Shown here: positions 24,751 through 36,281 of the stretch, piece by piece | How positions within the stretch are numbered: the first letter of the stretch is position 1 | How the letters are laid out: every line of letters begins with the position of its first letter | Assembly (NCBI RefSeq): GCF_001649575.2 | Contig: NC_051441.1 | Coordinates: forward strand, 11,816,921 to 11,880,920 | DNA from: Kryptolebias marmoratus | Taxonomy: Eukaryota > Chordata > Actinopteri > Cyprinodontiformes > Rivulidae | Direction: 5' to 3' | DNA length: 64,000 bases | Translations under genes and position numbers: made by a program | Notes under the pieces: generated by a model | Seen by the model: the letters and a program-made list of their open reading frames with translations, nothing else | Databases searched by the model: none | Told to the model about the DNA's origin: nothing

Positions 24751-26330
24751 TTTTTCCCTCTTTCTTACAAAGAAAAGAAATGCTGAACATATGAATTAAA
24801 CACACCTGAACTGGTCCACATGCACCTTTGCTACCAGTTTTGAACTTTTTTAATCTGAAGTCACAATTCATGCAGTTTTGTTATTTTTACATATTGTTGG
24901 ATATCTTGCTTCCAGCTTGTCGGCGTGTCATGTCAACATGGATTTACAGGTCACGTTTGCATTGTGCAGATGAGGATGTACGTCTCTTCGACTATAAATT
25001 TGTACTCTGAAACTTTCCTGACATTAGCAGATGACGATATCCTTTGCTAAGATCTTGACCTTTTACTTGCAGTGTGAGAACTGTGATCTAAGATCACAGA
25101 CTCGCATCCTGTTTGACATGACGTGGCACTTACAGCCTCCTGCGACTACAAAGCTGTGTGGCAAGAATTGCATAATCCCTCATCAGGCAAAGTTGAGGAG
25201 CCTGGAATAGTTGTCACAATAAAAAAAAATTCATTCCTCCCTCATGCTTTGCAGTTTCTGGGGTTAAGATTGGCAGCGTGAATCAGTTCAGTGCCCGACC
25301 AGTAACTAATTTCTGCAGTAAATCGACAAAGAATATTCAGAAAAATTATTCATGCTTTAGTAAACCCAAAACTCATAAACTCACCAGCTGCCCGTGAAAC
25401 CCATTGGAAGCCTTGACAAAGAAACGTCTGCTGTCTTTCTCTTGGCTCATGCCTGCTGGGCCAGGCAGCTTTACAATTGGTCCAGACAACATCTGGTAGC
25501 CTTGCACATCCAGAAGGTCTCGTCTCAATCATGTGTGTCCCCGGGGTGTGGACGCTGCCAGGCCACCCTCTCTCCTGCACATCTCGAGCCCAGCCAGGAC
25601 CTGCTGCAGCTGAACCTCGGTGTGCTCCGTCCCCTGTGGACAGATTCTAATCAAAATCAGTCATGGTTGGCAGACAGCACCTCCAGTTATAATATTATGA
25701 GAACAGCAGCAGACCTTTGATATCCCTTTAAATGTTATTTAGGCTGGGTCCCCAAACTTCACAGATAGTTTTACATATAAATGAGTACTTCCCAAGACTT
25801 CACAGCCATTGTTAGGTTCAATGTTATGGTTATCATCACCATATTACCTTATTCTCTCAATAGTTTATACTGATGTTTTCATCTATTCTTTATTTACATT
25901 ATTCTGTAATGTAAAACATTAACAAACTTTTGACGCAAACTGTACAAGAAAATGTACAAAATGCTGATCTTAATCGTGTTTAGAGATGTATTTATGGTAA
26001 ATAAAAGATTATTTGTGCGAGGTTTCGAATCAGAGATATGCTTCACATCAACACCAATCAACATTTTGTGATGCCTTTATTTGGGAAAGTTCATATTCTC
26101 GCTGGATGTGGTTCAATTGTTGATTTTGGAACAGCCAGAGGCAGCTTAAAGAGAGGGTCGTCTATACAACCATATCATGGTGAAAGAAACACTTGATTAC
26201 TAGCTTCATTTTGGTCTGTGTGTTTTTTCACTTTTTTTTATTCTTGAGTTCATATTCTGTGTTCTGACAACCTCTATGTCCTGTTGTATTGTGTAGAGTT
26301 GTGTGTGTGTGTGTATGCATGTGCTTGTGT
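24751..26330. other. no gene supported
   Basis: Opposed ORFs of 108 and 76 codons overlap at 25350-25720 in locally GC-richer DNA. Neither shows a known domain or splice context, so I leave them unannotated. A TG run lies at about 26299-26313. Confidence 0.35.
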
Positions 26331-26339
26331 TAGTTTGTC

Positions 26340-26460
26340 TCTCATGTGATTAAAATATCTTACGAGCCAGAGGGCAGATTTTAATGAAACTCTAAGAAAG
26401 CAATAATTGGATGTACGTGTACAGCTGAAGTATTTGGACTTCCAGTTGTGACCCCAACCT
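26340..26460 (+). repeat. family-2 fragment
   Basis: AAAATATCTTACGAGCCAGAG, AGATTTTAATGAAACTCT and AGCAATAATTGGATGTACGT match the reverse-complement arm of family 2. Confidence 0.45.
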
Positions 26461-27440
26461 GTCAGTTGTGTCCCCAAAGATCTGAATTAACGCAGGAACA
26501 AAATGGCACCAATCATTATTATTAAATGGAAAAAGCAAGTTTGTCAAATTTTACCTGTCACTGGCTAAGTGAATGAGGTAGAAGCACCTCTGTGAGAGCA
26601 GATAACGATTAGAGATGGGAAGCCTTTGGTCAATCAGGTTTTAATAGATGTGCATTTAGATGACAGACAGTCTGAGTGGAAAACAAATGCCAGCCAAAGA
26701 AAATTTATCAAACACTATTTAAATTCAAATTATTGCCTTCTCTGATGATCAAAAACCTAACTGTTTGTGAAGACATCTACTGTATGTCAGGAAAACAGGA
26801 GCTGCTTTTCACCTAATTAACACCATCCAGACTGGGAAGCACGCCTCTGCCAGCATAACGCTACATATGAGTAATCAGTACATGTTAGGAGTGAGGAAAG
26901 GATGACTGCAGGCGAACACAGAGAAGTTCTAGAGGAAAATCAGCTCCAGTGTGCAGTGACCTGAGAGGGAGACGGCTGTGACAGTTCACCTTTCAGCGCA
27001 GCCCTGACAAGCTGAGACTTAAACCCCAGGGACCATCTGAGGAGACACCTGAAGATGACATTTCCCATTCAGTCTGACAGAACCTGAAAGGATGAGTGGG
27101 ATAAACTGCTCAAATGCATCAGTGCAGAGCAGAGCTTCTAACGTCTTATCTAAGAAAACCTGAAGCTGGGGCGGGAAAAAAAGGGCTGAAATAAGGGTCT
27201 AAATTTATTTTTTCTGATTTGTAACAGTTTTACTTTTGATTTTAATGTGACTCTGTCATTACATAACATCTAGAAATAATTTGTCCCCATCACTAGAAGC
27301 AAACAAAAGAAGAACAAAAATTTAAAAAGTGGTGTGAACGACCATGTTTACATATTAACATGTAGAGAAAGATCATGCTTAGCTTGGCTAAAGATTCTCT
27401 CAAAACTTGTTTTTTTAGACCATTTACTCTTTTCTCAGTT
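26461..27440. other. no gene seen
   Basis: Unique-looking AT-rich sequence; 26820-27150 is somewhat purine-rich. No coding signal. Confidence 0.4.
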
Positions 27441-27450
27441 AACAAATAGG

Positions 27451-27717
27451 GGAGAACCAAATATTTCAGCCGTCTGAAATAATCGGTTCCCCCTCTAAGA
27501 CATGGGACAAAAATAATTTACCAAAAATTCCTTAACTGTGTTTATTCCTCTCATCATGGACAACAAGTCCTGTGAATTNTGGAGACATTTGTTCTTTTTT
27601 TGCANAAGTTACAAGGGGGGAACCAAATATTTCAGCCGTCTGAAATAATCGGTTCCCCCTCTAAAACATGGGACAAAAATAATTTACCAACAACTCCTTA
27701 CCTGTGTTTATTCCTCT
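27451..27717. repeat. two-copy direct repeat, 166-bp period, with internal palindrome
   Basis: The segment beginning GAACCAAATATTTCAGC at 27454 recurs at 27620 with few differences over about 95 bp. Each copy contains an inverted pair: GGGGAACC..ATTTCAG against CTGAAAT..GGTTCCCC, able to form a hairpin of about 19 bp. Two undetermined bases (N at 27579 and 27605) fall between the copies. Confidence 0.8.
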
Positions 27718-27829
27718 GTATTATGATATTATTAGCACATTTTATTTTTAAAAGAATTATGTTTTTTGTTTTTTTAATGAGAAGTATTTGCCCCTCTAAA
27801 CAATTCTGTTAATAGATAAGTCATTATTT

Positions 27830-28028
27830 AGACGCAGGGGGAACGCGGCTCGACGTAACAGCAGCAACTAAAACACATTGCTGCCCCCTATATGTCAAGA
27901 GGACAAATAACACCTTTTCTGTTCAAATTGCCAACCCGCCACAGTGGCGTGTGTGTTGATTAAATTCACCCACCACTTCAAATATTTACCCGCATTTGGC
28001 CGGTGGCGGGTGCTAATTTCCACCCCTG
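27830..28028 (-). mobile_element. hAT-like transposon end
   Basis: Read on the minus strand it starts CAGGGGTGGAAATTAGCACC and continues with CGCCACCGGCC and TGGCGGGT words, the pattern of a fish hAT-type terminal region. The opposite end is not obvious, so this may be a solo end. Confidence 0.45.
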
Positions 28029-28219
28029 TTTAAGCCACAAAGTAATAGTAGGCATGTGCAAAATGGGCTGCTATGTCATTGTTTCCAATCTGTCCCCTGT
28101 CTAAATGAATACACCTAAAACAGAGTTTTAATATCTTCACCTTGGAAAAGGGTATTTAAAAAGCTTTTTTTTTTCTCACCAAAAAAACGGGAGGTGCCAA
28201 TCCAGAGGATTATGGACGG

Positions 28220-28345
28220 GGCCTATTTCTCCAAACTGAAATCATTCAAAGAGCTATCTACACTTAGTAAGATATGAATTGTTCATAACCTTTTCAACAG
28301 AACTCCACATCAAAAAAAAAATCCTTAACATCTTAATTTTATGAC
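28220..28345 (+). mobile_element. TIR-1 family right-end fragment
   Basis: TTTCTCCAAACTGAAATCATT, AAAGAGCTATCTACACTTAG and GAATTGTTCATAACCTTTTC match the right TIR. The A run at 28311-28321 interrupts its last part. Confidence 0.6.
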
Positions 28346-31300
28346 CATTAGTCAAGCTATAAAGGGAAATTAAGTTTTTCTCTAAAAATGCTGTTCATAA
28401 TTTGGTAATATGGATGGTATTTTTGGTGGTCTAACACATGTGCTTTACACCCCGATGACCTGTTTGATTCCTTCTAGTTTGCTTCATCTGAAGTGCTTAT
28501 TTGTGTTTATCTAAAGCTGTGCTGTAGGCACACAGTCATTTATTTTATTTTATTTTATACAAGAATCTGCAGTGAGGAATATTTTTGATTCAAATGTACA
28601 TATAAAAAATGGGGGGATCCTATTTGATGAAAGAACATGCACGACATAAAGTACATGACACCCCAGAAACACATAAACAACTCGTTTCACTCGGTACCTA
28701 TACCACCTTCAAATAAAGAATACATTTCTCATCTTGCAGGAACGGTGGTTCAACACTCTCGGGATGGACTGCTCTTGCTTTGAAGGTTAACTGATTTTCA
28801 GTTGCCGCGAACAGACTTGATTTTTTTTTTTTTTTTTTTTTTTCTGATCACAAAGCTGGAAGACGAGGCCAAAAGTTCTCCCGGGGTTGTTAAAGCAGAC
28901 TACTTGTAAAGACTTTTAAACACAGAGCTGTTATCAAAATATAGAAAGAGATCAAACGTCTCTTTGCAGTTAATAATAACCAGCAAAGTTGCGCAAAAGG
29001 CACACTGTCGACAACCAGAATGGATTTGATATTACTTAACAAGAAATGCAAAGGATTCACCTGAAGACTGCACTACTAATTGGACCTGGTTTGTTGTTAT
29101 TTTTTATTTTTATTTGAATTACATGCACACAAATTGCAATAGAGTATACGTAGTTACACGTATGAACACACGTGCAAATCCCACCAAAAAAACGACTGAC
29201 TCAGGCTCAGTCGTATGGCCAGGCGCTGACGGCGGACCATGTGGTGTTTGTGGGCGGCCATTCCCTATGGCAGCATGCGCATTGCGTAATAGCAACCTGT
29301 GAGGCGCCCTGTTTGTTTACAGATAAGTCATTAAGAGCTGTGTGTTGGGTTGCAAACTGCAAATTAGCACCCTTCCACATGATGCAACGCTTACAGCTCC
29401 GACAGCAACCCGGCATATTGCGCAGAACAAAGGCCATCATCTTTAGATTAAAAACAACAATTCTGAAGATGTCACATCTTAAAGGAGATGACTACCTTGT
29501 AAAAGCAAAACTGGCAATGTCTGAAAAGTTGAAGCCAAATCACTCAAAGATCACCCAAACTTGGTGTCGTGTGGCTCAATGTCATTTCAAGCTCCGAAAA
29601 GTTAACATGCCTCCAACAACTTTTCCTTCCAACGGCACACACTTTTTTCAAGGTAAGCACTTCAACAGTTAATGGTGTTCTCAAGACAGGCAGAGATTAA
29701 GTTCTTTTCTATTTGAACTGGATGAATCTCTTCTCTGTCTCTGTTCAATGCCACTCTTCACATCAAAGGAATTGGCAGGCTTTAGAAAGAGTCAATCAGT
29801 CTTTGCCACTTTTTTTTTATTAATATTATTTTGGAAGACAGCTGCCCTACATCCAACTAAATGCAGAATAAAAAGCCAACAATGACAAACATGTGGAGGA
29901 ATAATTACCCCATTTCCCTTGGATGTGTTAGCCAGGAGTGAATTAGAGGGAGCAAAGATTAACGTGTCTGTTTTCTGGGCCGTATCCTCCTCCGTCAGCT
30001 CATTTCAAGAGGCTTGTTTATGATTTGGGTGCATGTCAGCGTTACAAAAGCTCACTTCAATAGGAACAAAACAGGCACACTTGTGTTGTTTTTTTTTTTT
30101 CCTTTTAGTTCCCTTGCCTTTCAGGAGAATAGAGAATGACGATAAAGTTGCCTCTAAACCATATTTTTTCCAGAACTATTATGTGCAATCTATATTGGCT
30201 GAGAAGATAGCTCAAACCATCAGACAATCTGCCAACTTCTTAGCTTCTTCTTAATATTGAACTATACAATATTGTAACATATTTTTAGTATTTATTAGGC
30301 AATTTATTCAAATGTGCATGAGACTGATTTCAAGAAACTAATAAACCCAGCTAACCTCCCACAAAAGGGACAGAGGCTAGTTATATGCATGAAAACAAAG
30401 GACTCTTCCAAAATGTACAACCCCCAAGAACAAAGTCAGCCCAGGCACTTCACAATTATTATTAATGCAAGTAGAACACCCTGGGAAAAAGATTAAGATT
30501 AAGCGTAAGATGCATGCAAGCAGATTTGCAGCAAACCCGTAAAGGAGTCAGCAGAATATTTTCAAGCACACAAACGCAAGACGAACAAAACCAAGACATC
30601 AGCCCACAATATTCTTCTGTTTTGAAATGGGATCGGAGGGCCCACTGTTGATATATGAAATGAAAAACAGAAGCAGCAGCAGAGAGCGTGTTGCAAACGT
30701 GATTATCCCTCCATAAAGTCATCCTCAAGCGATATTACAGTTGGCAGAAGTGCTTGCTTATGAAATGCTACATGAGCTCCGGTATTGTGCAAAGGAGCCC
30801 TGAAGCATCTTAAAGGTTTGAAAGGAGTATTTACAGTATAGACGGTTGCTTTGGATAGATATGTATGAGAGTGTGTAAGTGTATAAACACCAATAAATAC
30901 TATGATGTAATTCTTTTTTTTTAGATCCTGCCTTAAACGGAAATGTTTCTGTGGCTGGTTTGGCAACATGTGACTCATTTTTCCTGCCACGTTAATAATG
31001 CTTCCTTTCACATGTATGGACTCATGTTTGCGGCCATGAGTACAGCGGGAGGGTGTTGTCCATGTGTGTGTGGGGATCTGTTCAGGGCAGCTGGGATGGA
31101 CTCTGATTCACAGGAACGTTGGCCACAAGCACGCTGCTGCAGGTACCCAGCAGCAGGTGGCACGCCATTAGCGAAAAGAGTTGGAGGGACGCTGGCGAGA
31201 ACACACACAGGAAGACGATCTCATTGTTGTGGACGATGTGACTAATAGAGGGATCAAACAGCCTTTGGACTGCGTCAAACAGGCTGAGTGTGGCTTCCAA

Positions 31301-31810
31301 TCAGAGGCTTGGTGTGGTCAGCATCCATTGCACGCACACACCGAATAGGTGGAACTCATAGTAGTAGAAAATTGCATGGAGAATCAACCGGAGAATGAAT
31401 TATGAGTGTCTTTCATCTGAAGGCTTTGCTGTCTGAAGCAACTAGTACCAGGACCATCGTGATGCTACTGCATCAGCAAAAATAAAAACTTCAATTCTCT
31501 GAAGGTATGTGCTTCAAAACCTGGGAAATACATATCTAGTTGTATGAAAAGCAAAATTTGAAACCTTAATTTTCCTTTTGTAAATTCCCTGTATCAATAC
31601 TCAGCAGCCCAGAGCTTCTCCATGCAGGCAGAAAGCTAAGCACTCCCATTTTCAGGTGTAGGCATCTTTTTATAAAGCAATTAAGAAATGGCAATTACCA
31701 GGAATGATGAATTTCAGAGTCACGGCTGAGGTGTTTATCTCTGTGTATTGTTCACGAGCAAAGGTGGACGGACTGGTAGATCAGGTCTTCATCCACAGTA
31801 ATGAGAGTGT
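28346..31810. other. no gene supported
   Basis: Holds a 23-T run at 28821-28843. A plus-strand ORF without an ATG start spans 29172-29672 (166 codons) but matches nothing I recognise. 31010-31300 is repeat-free and GC-balanced and might be regulatory. No splice-linked coding pattern. Confidence 0.4.
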
Positions 31811-31819
31811 TGGGGTATT

Positions 31820-32610
31820 GCAGTGGAGAGGGAAGTTTGGGCTTCTCTCATATCATGCAGTTGCTCAGCATCTGGGGCGTACAGATGTCACAGCATCCCA
31901 ATATTGTAACAAATGGAAATGTGAAAATGTCACACATATGTTGCCATGGTTCCAATCATCCAAGACAGACCACACAAAGAGAGGATCATAGTATTGTACC
32001 CAAAGCATTACAGAACCCTATGTTGTCTGCATCAGCCACAAGTATTGAACTCTTTATAGCACCTTGGGTCATCCCATATCATTTCTGAACAACTGGCATA
32101 AGTTCGATGGGCTCACCTCCTCATTTTTGTTTAGAGCAGTGCTGTAACTGTGAGGCATGGACAGATTACAAGTGGCTGCATACCATGATCAGCAATTAAT
32201 CTTGGTTCTGCATTACCATTGATGACCATTGTGGGCACATATGGTGGCACTGAGGGGAGAGCACCAGTCTTGCCAATGTTGTAGAGAAACACATCCACAT
32301 TACTCCTGGCATCATGACGCGGGGGGCCAGAGGGTATGACGTCTTGTCACCTCTGGTGGTGATTTGGGGCAGCCTGATGACACAGCGCTACATCAGTGAC
32401 ACCCTGCATCCTCGTAACTTACCCCGCCTGAGACAGAACCCTGATACAGAGTATCATTTGTGAGCATTGTGAGCATTTGTGTCAATGGGCTGCCTGAGTT
32501 ATGTCGAGGTCCTCCCCTGGTCAGCCAGGTCACCTAGTGTTTTTCCAACTGAACATTTGTGGGATCAGCTCAAAGGTCAACTATGACCCAGTCCCAGCCT
32601 GTCAGATCCC
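31820..32610 (+). pseudogene. Tc1/mariner-like transposase fossil
   Basis: Broken plus-strand frames resemble one Tc1-type transposase in order. The N-terminal helix-turn-helix pieces are VAQHLGRTDVTASQYCNKW in one frame near 31860, then PRQTTQREDHSIVPKALQN in another frame near 31960. A catalytic-core piece follows near 32310-32400 (SPLVVIWGSL, RYISDTLHPR), then VLPWSARSP and PTEHLWDQLK at about 32507-32580, which keeps the terminal acidic residue. Frameshifts and stops separate the parts and the region of the first catalytic aspartate is degraded. Non-functional. Terminal repeats were not identified. Confidence 0.75.
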
Positions 32611-33329
32611 CAGTAACAGCAGCTGTGAGCCAAGTCACCACAGTAGAGGATACACCAGTAGTTCTGAATATATCCTAGTCCAAGGGAATGCTGCACCTTA
32701 CTTACACGGGACCAGCTGTGTGTCCAGACTGGCAACTCTGTCATCTATTTAATCTGATATTGTAATCAACATTTATCAATAATTAATTAACTTTAGGATT
32801 GCTATCAAAGTATGCATTACTGACCAAGCTATTTTCATTATTTTGAAATTGCAAATATTCAAAGATGAATCAAATACCTATAACTTAATGTGTTTTCCCC
32901 AATTAACATCACCATACAGTTTAACACCTGGTTCCCTTTTACAGTACAGTGTATGCAGCAGTAATGTACGTAAGTTTTATTTGTCAAATCACTTTATGTC
33001 TTTGATGACAACAGTGTGCAATTTTAAAAAATCTGCTTTTGTCTCAACAAAACTATAAAAACACAATATGTCTCACTTCATTGCTTTTCAGTCCATATTC
33101 TTGTGAAGACTAGAAATCAGTACCACTGTCTGTTTGAATAAGAATCCTGACCACCTGATGTAAAGCAGGGAGTAAACCAACGTCATTTTGACATGTATTC
33201 ATCTCGATGGGAAAACTCAACTTAGGATAAAAGTCCAATCCCTTCTGACTTCTCCTCCCTCCCTGAAGCACTTAAAAAAAAGTAAAGTTCCTTCTCGGCG
33301 GCGCTCAACAGTTGCAACATAAAAGGAAG
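32611..33329. other. no gene seen
   Basis: AT-rich DNA downstream of the transposase fossil; may include the remainder of that transposon, but no inverted end was found. Confidence 0.4.
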
Positions 33330-33720
33330 TAACTTTATCCCATCAACTTTGAAGTGAAAGTTGTCATCTCTGCTCAGTCTTCACCTCTCCCGGTTGCTTC
33401 CTCACCGAGGTGGGGTGTGTTGGATTTGAGGGGCAAACCGGGAGGGACGGGGGCTGTATAAAGTAAAGTTGCCATGGCGACCGCCTGCCCCCTTTACCCA
33501 GGGGAGCTGTCATATAAGAAGCAGCTTTCTTCGCAATGACTTCAGCGGTCATTTCCTGTCAGGCCTGGCGCTGTGAGTGCTTATTGCGCGCTAACCGTGA
33601 ATTAATGCCGGCTGACATTTAGCTGTTTGGCTCTGGATGGAGATGGAACGTGATGACTTTGATGGGCAGAGAGGTATAATACTTCTGCGAGCTGTCGCTG
33701 TCCCACAGCTCTGGGTTTTA
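33330..33720. promoter_or_regulatory. candidate upstream regulatory block
   Basis: GC-richer non-repetitive sequence embedded in AT-rich DNA, containing the X-box-like site and TATA-like words. It has no convincing ORF. It could be an enhancer of nptx2 or the promoter of a non-coding transcript. Confidence 0.3.
33468..33481. promoter_or_regulatory. RFX X-box-like palindrome
   Basis: GTTGCCATGGCGAC differs by one base from the ideal X-box GTTGCCATGGCAAC bound by RFX transcription factors. It sits 2.8 kb upstream of the nptx2 start codon in a GC-richer, non-repetitive block that also has a TATAAA at 33457-33462. RFX factors act in ciliated and neuronal cells; a link to nptx2 is inference. Confidence 0.5.
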
Positions 33721-34442
33721 CAGGGAAACATATTGAGGAAATAAAGAATGATGAGGCAGTTTGGGGAAGAATATGCCTCGGCGCTTGGCGACATCTGCGG
33801 CATGCAATGTCTCACTTTGAAGTTTTTCATATTCCACACTTCTTATCAGACATCTGACAGACACCTGCTCCCTTGTTTTAGTTTGGCAAAACATGAAGAG
33901 AGAGCAAAACAAAAGCTGCTCTGATTTTCTTCAGTGGCTGTCATTGTGGAACAAGCTAATGGCTTCATTTGTCACTGTCAGATATTTGCTTGCAGATTTG
34001 GAAATATAACTTCAAATCATTCTGTACATGCAGCAACAAAATACCACTGTTACCTGACTGTACAGTGATTTTTTTTTCCCCTATTATTCTTTTGGTTATT
34101 TAGAAAAGAAATCCCACCCTGATAAAAGAATTTGTGAACATGAAAAGTTGACATGTCTCCACATAAATTTAGGATAATGGTGTGACAGCTGAATGGAGAT
34201 ACGAGCCTAGTTGGTGTGCAGGTGATTGACTGATCCACAAACTAAGAATGCCATTACTGGTGACACAAAAATCCCATTGCCAGAGTAGAACTAAAACTAA
34301 AACTTGTCAGTTTCCTTTAAGTCGATGTCCTGGCGTTTTTGTAGATTCTGTCGACCTATTTTTGGCATCAGAGTGTCTGCAACATTTAAAAAGGTGATTT
34401 TCTGCAAAGATTTCATCTGCTGATGTGTGCGTATGTGACCGT
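33721..34442. other. no gene seen
   Basis: Unique-looking AT-rich sequence with no recognised element. Confidence 0.4.
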
Positions 34443-34611
<169 letters not shown>

Positions 34612-35394
34612 TTTTTTATACTTTAAGGGTTTTATAGGAAACTACTGGGTTTCATAAAGATTATTAAGAAAGAGAAAAATTTAATTATGAGAGAAAAAAA
34701 TAAGACCTGAGCTCGAAGACAGACAGTCATAGTTCATACTGACTGTAGAATGACGACTTTAGGGGAAAGGCACCAATTTGAGCTTTACAATATTTAACAG
34801 TATTGGATTTTAATACCAAACTGGAGCCAGCCTTTCACAAAGACTTACCGATTTATTCTCCATCTCCAATAGTTTAGTAACAGGGTTTACATTCAGATTG
34901 TCATATGCTGAGAGCTTTAAAAACAAAGCTGCCTGGCAACGTCCGGCTGCTTTATTTTTATCCTCAACTATGACAAAAGGTGCAGCTTGGAAGCATTCTA
35001 CTCCAGTAGTTTTCCAGATATTCTGATACGCAATATAATGAAATGTGGGTGTGCACTCAATGTAAACAAAACATTTTTAATCTGCTTACTCAACTAAAAT
35101 CGGTGTAAATATGTATCAATACATCAAATTTGTCTGATTTTCTCCATCCCAAACAGCTCTTTCATGGAAGTTGAAATTGTTGACCTACTTTCAGTTACTT
35201 TTTTTCAGTTACTTGTGATGTTTTGTAATAAACAAACATACCTGGTTGTTGGCAGCTGTTCATAAATTCTGCTTACAGATTTTTAATTTAAGGACACATT
35301 AACCATCAATGTGAGAAGGAAAAAACAGTGCAGATGTTGTTTCCTAATGTCTGATTTATTTATTTATTTCAACTGGTCTTTATGAGTAGCTTTA
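34612..35394. other. no gene seen
   Basis: AT-rich sequence between the microsatellite and the TIR-1 fragment upstream of the promoter. Nothing recognised. Confidence 0.4.
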
Positions 35395-35510
35395 ATTGTA
35401 TTTCTTCAAACTAAGGCTGTTCAACAAGTTTTCTACAACAGGTAAGATATTACATGTTCATGACCTTTCCACTGAACCCCACTTCAAAAGATCTGAACCG
35501 TCCCTTTTAG
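35395..35510 (+). mobile_element. TIR-1 family right-end fragment near nptx2 promoter
   Basis: TTCTACAACAGGTAAGATATT and CCCCACTTCAAAAGATCTG give an excellent match to the right TIR. It lies about 200 bp upstream of the first CRE-like site. Confidence 0.65.
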
Positions 35511-35703
35511 CAGTGGTTAAAGTTTTATTTTATTTTATGTTTCGGTCAAAAACAATGCAAAGAATGTTGTCTTGAGATTCTATATCAAAAAGAGAACTAA
35601 ATCTTTACGTCAATTAACATACAGAAACTTTTTCAGGGATTAAACGTGATGTCATAATTTGTAATATTCCAGAAACGCGTAAAAAGAGTTCTGTCTCCGC
35701 CTT

Positions 35704-35710
35704 TGACGTC
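35704..35710 (+). promoter_or_regulatory. nptx2: CRE-like site TGACGTC (distal)
   Basis: Seven of eight bases of the palindromic cAMP response element TGACGTCA, about 570 bp upstream of the start codon. NPTX2/Narp is known as an activity-induced gene, so CREB input is plausible, but binding is inferred only. Confidence 0.4.
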
Positions 35711-35791
35711 TGTGGAGAGTTCACTCAGAGTCAATGAGATGCGCCCGGAGCGCGTGTCACGGCGTGACTCGGACCCACTGAGACCCGCTGA

Positions 35792-35799
35792 TGACGTCG
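35792..35799 (+). promoter_or_regulatory. nptx2: CRE-like site TGACGTCG (proximal)
   Basis: Second 7/8 match to the CRE palindrome, 88 bp downstream of the first and about 75 bp upstream of a TATA-like stretch. This is the spacing at which CRE sites often act in activity-regulated promoters. Confidence 0.45.
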
Positions 35800-35865
35800 G
35801 CTGAAGCTGAATAACCGGAGCGCGCGGATGATGAGCGGAAGCGCTCCGCGCGCGCGCGCCGCTCC

Positions 35866-35879
35866 TCTTAATAATAATC
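35866..35879 (+). promoter_or_regulatory. nptx2: TATA-like AT stretch of the nptx2 promoter
   Basis: An isolated TTAATAATAAT stretch inside GC-rich DNA. It would place a transcription start near 35895-35910 and give a 5' UTR of roughly 380 bases. There is no direct evidence for the start site. Confidence 0.35.
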
Positions 35880-35994
35880 TGTGTGAGCGGCTCGTCGCTG
35901 TCTGTTCAGCACCGAACCCTGACGGTCCAGCAGAGCGGAGAGGACGCACTGCTGCACTCTGAGGATTTTACTCCCCCTGAGGACAACAAGCGCG

Positions 35995-36015
35995 ATGCAT
36001 CAACTTTTTTCCTAA
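35995..36015 (+). other. upstream ORF 1 in nptx2 leader (6 codons)
   Basis: ATG at 35995 followed by five sense codons and TAA, inside the presumed 5' UTR. It ends well before the main start, so reinitiation would be possible. Confidence 0.4.
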
Positions 36016-36105
36016 CAGGGGACGAGAAACTCTGAGTTTGTTGAAGCGGAAAGAATCCTGATTTACTGGTGTGTTTGAAAAGAGAACCGAGCCTGGTGGA
36101 GGAGT

Positions 36106-36162
36106 ATGGGTTTCGCTGCGGATTGTGCTGAGGGGGGTTCTCATAAACTAAGATTGTTTTAA
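36106..36162 (+). other. upstream ORF 2 in nptx2 leader (18 codons)
   Basis: ATG at 36106 in the context GAGTATGG, with G at -3 and G at +4, which is a good initiation context. It reads 18 codons to TAA and ends 119 bp before the main ATG. Of the three leader ORFs it is the one most likely to be translated. Confidence 0.4.
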
Positions 36163-36174
36163 CATTTGTGGAAA

Positions 36175-36186
36175 ATGTTGAGTTAA
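36175..36186 (+). other. upstream ORF 3 in nptx2 leader (3 codons)
   Basis: Minimal ORF ATG-TTG-AGT-TAA, 95 bp before the main start codon. Confidence 0.35.
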
Positions 36187-36281
36187 ACTAATAAGTTGTG
36201 AGGAAAAGTTTTTCATTATTAATAATTGGGTCATTCCGCCCATATTTGTAGCAGGATTTGTGTTGTGTGACCCGAGCCGGG

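Noticed and set aside
25350..25720. Overlapping opposed ORFs in GC-richer DNA
   Set aside because: Open frames on both strands point to composition rather than coding; no family resemblance seen.
29172..29672. 166-codon plus-strand ORF
   Set aside because: It starts at a non-ATG codon, shows no domain I recognise, and has no splice partners. A BLASTP hit or brain transcript would change this.
36258..36281. Upstream extension of nptx2 exon 1 from a TTG codon
   Set aside because: There is no ATG, a TAG lies just upstream in frame, and the signal peptide begins at the ATG at 36282.
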